Source: Manduca sexta
Taxonomy: Eukaryota; Arthropoda; Insecta; Lepidoptera; Sphingidae
Reading direction: 5' to 3'
Assembly: GCF_014839805.1 (NCBI RefSeq)
Contig: NC_051116.1
Location: 3,701,556-3,765,555, forward strand
DNA length: 64,000 bases
Below, piece after piece: positions 61,885-64,000 of this stretch; the stretch's first letter is position 1, and each line of letters starts with the position of its first letter. The notes under the pieces were generated by a model. That model had not been told where the DNA came from. It did no database searches and worked only from the letters and a program-made list of their open reading frames with translations. Both the position numbers and the translations under genes were made by a program.

Positions 61885-63440
61885 ACTTACGCGGAAACGT
61901 CCCTTCACAAGTAGACAACACGCGTGACTCCCTCGCCGCCCCGACCAACGGCTCGTCCTGCCAGTTGTGGCGGATTCACGGACCGGTGCGTTTTCCTTAA
62001 CACGACCCTTTATACGATGCGATATGTCGGTGACGGTTGTTTTTCAATTATCTGTGATCTGAGTTTAAATTATTCTGTATTTTGTCAATTTATTTCTCAA
62101 CATATGTAAGTTGGTCTGATAATACAATATGGATAATAATCATACGTACAAGTGTAATCCAAAAGTAGATGTTTGTTCATAAATGTGTTCAAATCCGTAT
62201 ATTTCATTGTCCATTATTTAAAAGATATTAGTGATGTCACATTATCACGTGATTTTGTGTTTTAAACAAAATTGACAATCCTATGCTTTTGTAAGTGATA
62301 ATGCGCGTTCTTGTTATACTAAAGACATTGCAAAGATAATTAATATCACATTAACGACATTACAAAAAATATCCCACAAGACAAAGCTTGTCATAGCTCC
62401 ACGTACAGTCAACGAGTTTATGAATAACCAAAACGGCCCTTCACAACACAATCATTTGTTTTGTGTGTTTCGCTTGTTTTGTTTGTTATGTGTATGTAAC
62501 GTGTTTGTTGCAAAATAAATTTCTTTTCTTTCTTTCAACTTCTTTAGTCATTAATTCAACCGTCAAAAATCGGTCCAACAAATCTGTCCATATCGTACAT
62601 TATAAAGTACAGTCCAAGTAAACGTTTGACCGCCGGATTCACGGACGGGCGCGCGACTGCTTCATTTGTGCCGGCCGTGTCACACGACCTTGAACTTTAT
62701 ACCTCATGTTTATTAGTATTTTTTTGACATAACTATAACTTAATCAAGTCAACTTAATCGCGAGCGTACTACTATATTATATATGAAGGAATACTTTTTT
62801 TTAAAATACATACTAATAGAATAATAGCACTTCTGTCTGTATGTTATGCTTTCACCAATAACCGTCTGAGCCTATTTTGATGAAATTTAGTACAAAGTTA
62901 GCTTAAACCAAGAAAAGGTATACGATAATTCTTTTTATTTGTCACAACCAGATTAAACCATAAAAAACCATTCACCTCAACTAAAGATACTTGTCAATAA
63001 CCAATAAGGAAGACCTTTCACATGCTAACCACAAGCGAAAGCTTCTACAATTCCAATGGAGTGTGGAGGAATGAGGGGTCTATATTGACTGGTCGGTAAC
63101 TTGAGAGGGAAGCCTTAGTATTGCTCACTTGAGAGGTCTCTGATTTCTGCCTTTATTTTTTATTGCAACAGTTGTCTATGCATCTGGTAGTTTTAACATA
63201 ATTTGTATTAAACACAAGGTGGTGCTAGCGACTTCGCACATATTGTAAGTGTTTTTGGAGTAATATTCCCATTATGCATCTTTCCGAAGTAAAATGGTGC
63301 CTATATTGTAAACCAGAATATACCTGAGCAAACTTGTTCTAGATTATAAAATATGCAACTTTTTACTTCTGGTTTCTAAGTTTTTATTAAATACTATCTC
63401 TGCACACTTTCACATTTATAACAAAAAACAAACACAAACA
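61885..63440. other. Gap with two related GC-richer patches
   Basis: CGGATTCACGGACCGG (about 61,970) and CGGATTCACGGACGGG (about 62,634) are near-identical words in two GC-richer patches 660 bp apart. Between them the sequence is AT-rich and ends at 62,500-62,540 with GTTGCAAAATAAATTTC and a CTTTCTTTC run, the look of a retroposed 3' end. No gene supported; the 61-codon frame at 61,924-62,109 is unsupported. Confidence 0.35.
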
Positions 63441-63444
63441 CACA

Positions 63445-63590
63445 TCAGGCGTTTTTGCTTGGGCGTTCAGTCCCATGTGATAGGGGGCGAGCCTATCGCC
63501 ATGTCGGGCACAAATTCCAGACTCCAGGCTGAAACTGAGAAGAACAACACAATATTAATTTTCCGACCGTGGGTCTCAGAGCTGGCTATT
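63445..63590 (-). repeat. SINE family E, copy at the right edge
   Basis: GCCATGTCGGGCACAAATTC, CAGACTCCAGGCTGAAACTG and TCCCATGTGATAGGGGGCGA are the inverse of the E body. The head side continues to GACCGTGGGTCTCAGAGC, a degraded B-box region. Confidence 0.65.
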
Positions 63591-63689
63591 CTGGCCTAGG
63601 TCTCTTGCAGATCTCAAAAGCAACACATCTTTCAATACACTACTTAAGACATTTGTTTATCTTACTTCTTATATAATCTCTATTATCTT

Positions 63690-63905
63690 ATTAATATAAA
63701 TGCGAAATTTTGTGAAAATGTTTGAATGTTTGTTAGAAGTAAACGCCGAAATAACTGAACGGATTTGGATAAAATTTGGTACACAGATAGACTACGTCCT
63801 GGATTAACATGTCGGCCATTTTTTATCTCAGTAATTTGCTCCCATGGGACATAAAGGAATTTTTAATCTGATTTTGAATATTGCACTAGCAATGTATAGT
63901 GTTTT
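63690..63905 (+). repeat. Interspersed repeat family D, best copy
   Basis: TTTTGTGAAAATGTTTGAAT, GTTAGAAGTAAACGCCGAAA, AACTGAACGGATTTGG, ATAAAATTTGGTACACAGAT, AGACTACGTCCTGGATTAAC and TTTTTTATCTCAGTAATTTG. The reference for family D. It may continue beyond 63,905. Confidence 0.55.
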
Positions 63906-64000
63906 AGGAACTTTTGTACGGAAAGGTTATTCACACACCAAAGCAGGGAGCAATACCTAGTATAACATAAACTAAAAACAGGTACGTAATTCTTGTACCG

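Noticed and set aside
1..64000. CRISPR arrays, rRNA genes, TTAGG telomere arrays
   Set aside because: No regularly spaced repeats, no rRNA core sequence and no TTAGG runs were seen.

Overview
This window looks like a gene-poor, repeat-rich piece of a moth or butterfly (Lepidoptera) nuclear genome. That assignment is an inference. It rests on the AT-rich background, on tRNA-derived SINEs with TTA-type tails, on LINE ends that read GCCTATGTCCAGCAGTG followed by a TGA-rich tail, and on short Helitrons ending in CTAGT. I found no host gene I can name. The best host-coding candidate is a possible last exon of about 45 codons on the minus strand near 30,023-30,166, and it is weak.

The two dominant features are complete Ty1/copia LTR retrotransposons in the same orientation. 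Copia-1 (41,908-46,270) has 156-bp LTRs that I read as identical and a 5-bp target duplication, AATAC. Copia-2 (50,785-55,231) has LTRs of 176 and 177 bp differing by one T, and the duplication ATTTT. Each encodes the usual order gag zinc knuckle, protease, integrase, reverse transcriptase, RNase H. They are clearly related but distinct families sharing a 15-base motif just inside the 5' LTR. Both reading frames are broken by several 1-base shifts, nearly all at or next to homopolymer runs, which sits oddly with near-identical LTRs.

The rest is a mosaic of interspersed repeats. Family A is a tRNA-headed SINE whose tail resembles the LINE 3' ends present here (about ten copies). Families B (nine copies) and C (eight copies) are about 250-320 bp repeats with an A-rich end. 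Family E is a second tRNA-headed SINE group (about twelve copies or fragments). There are also two families of degraded LINE-like or Helitron-like debris (D and G). Insertions with their target duplications can be read directly: a TTAA-flanked piggyBac-like element (4,366-5,652), a 252-bp MITE inside a family C copy (58,212-58,463), a 352-bp hAT-type MITE inside a SINE (61,434-61,785), SINEs nested in B and C copies (11,544 and 18,937), a 5'-truncated LINE with an 18-bp duplication (58,921-60,185), a GC-rich retroposon with an 11-bp duplication (36,442-37,016), and two short Helitrons (30,918-31,161 and 41,387-41,658).

Region by region: 1-10 kb is mostly anonymous AT-rich DNA with the piggyBac-like element. 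10-25 kb is a patchwork of SINEs and B and C repeats, with a G-rich minisatellite and a perfect X-box palindrome. 25-42 kb holds a possible 2-kb TTAA element, the candidate exon, a Helitron and the GC-rich retroposon. 42-55 kb carries the two copia elements. 55-64 kb carries nested MITEs and a LINE. No CRISPR array, rRNA or functional tRNA was seen. I do not see a coherent novel gene system here; the interest lies in the transposon record and a few candidate regulatory motifs.
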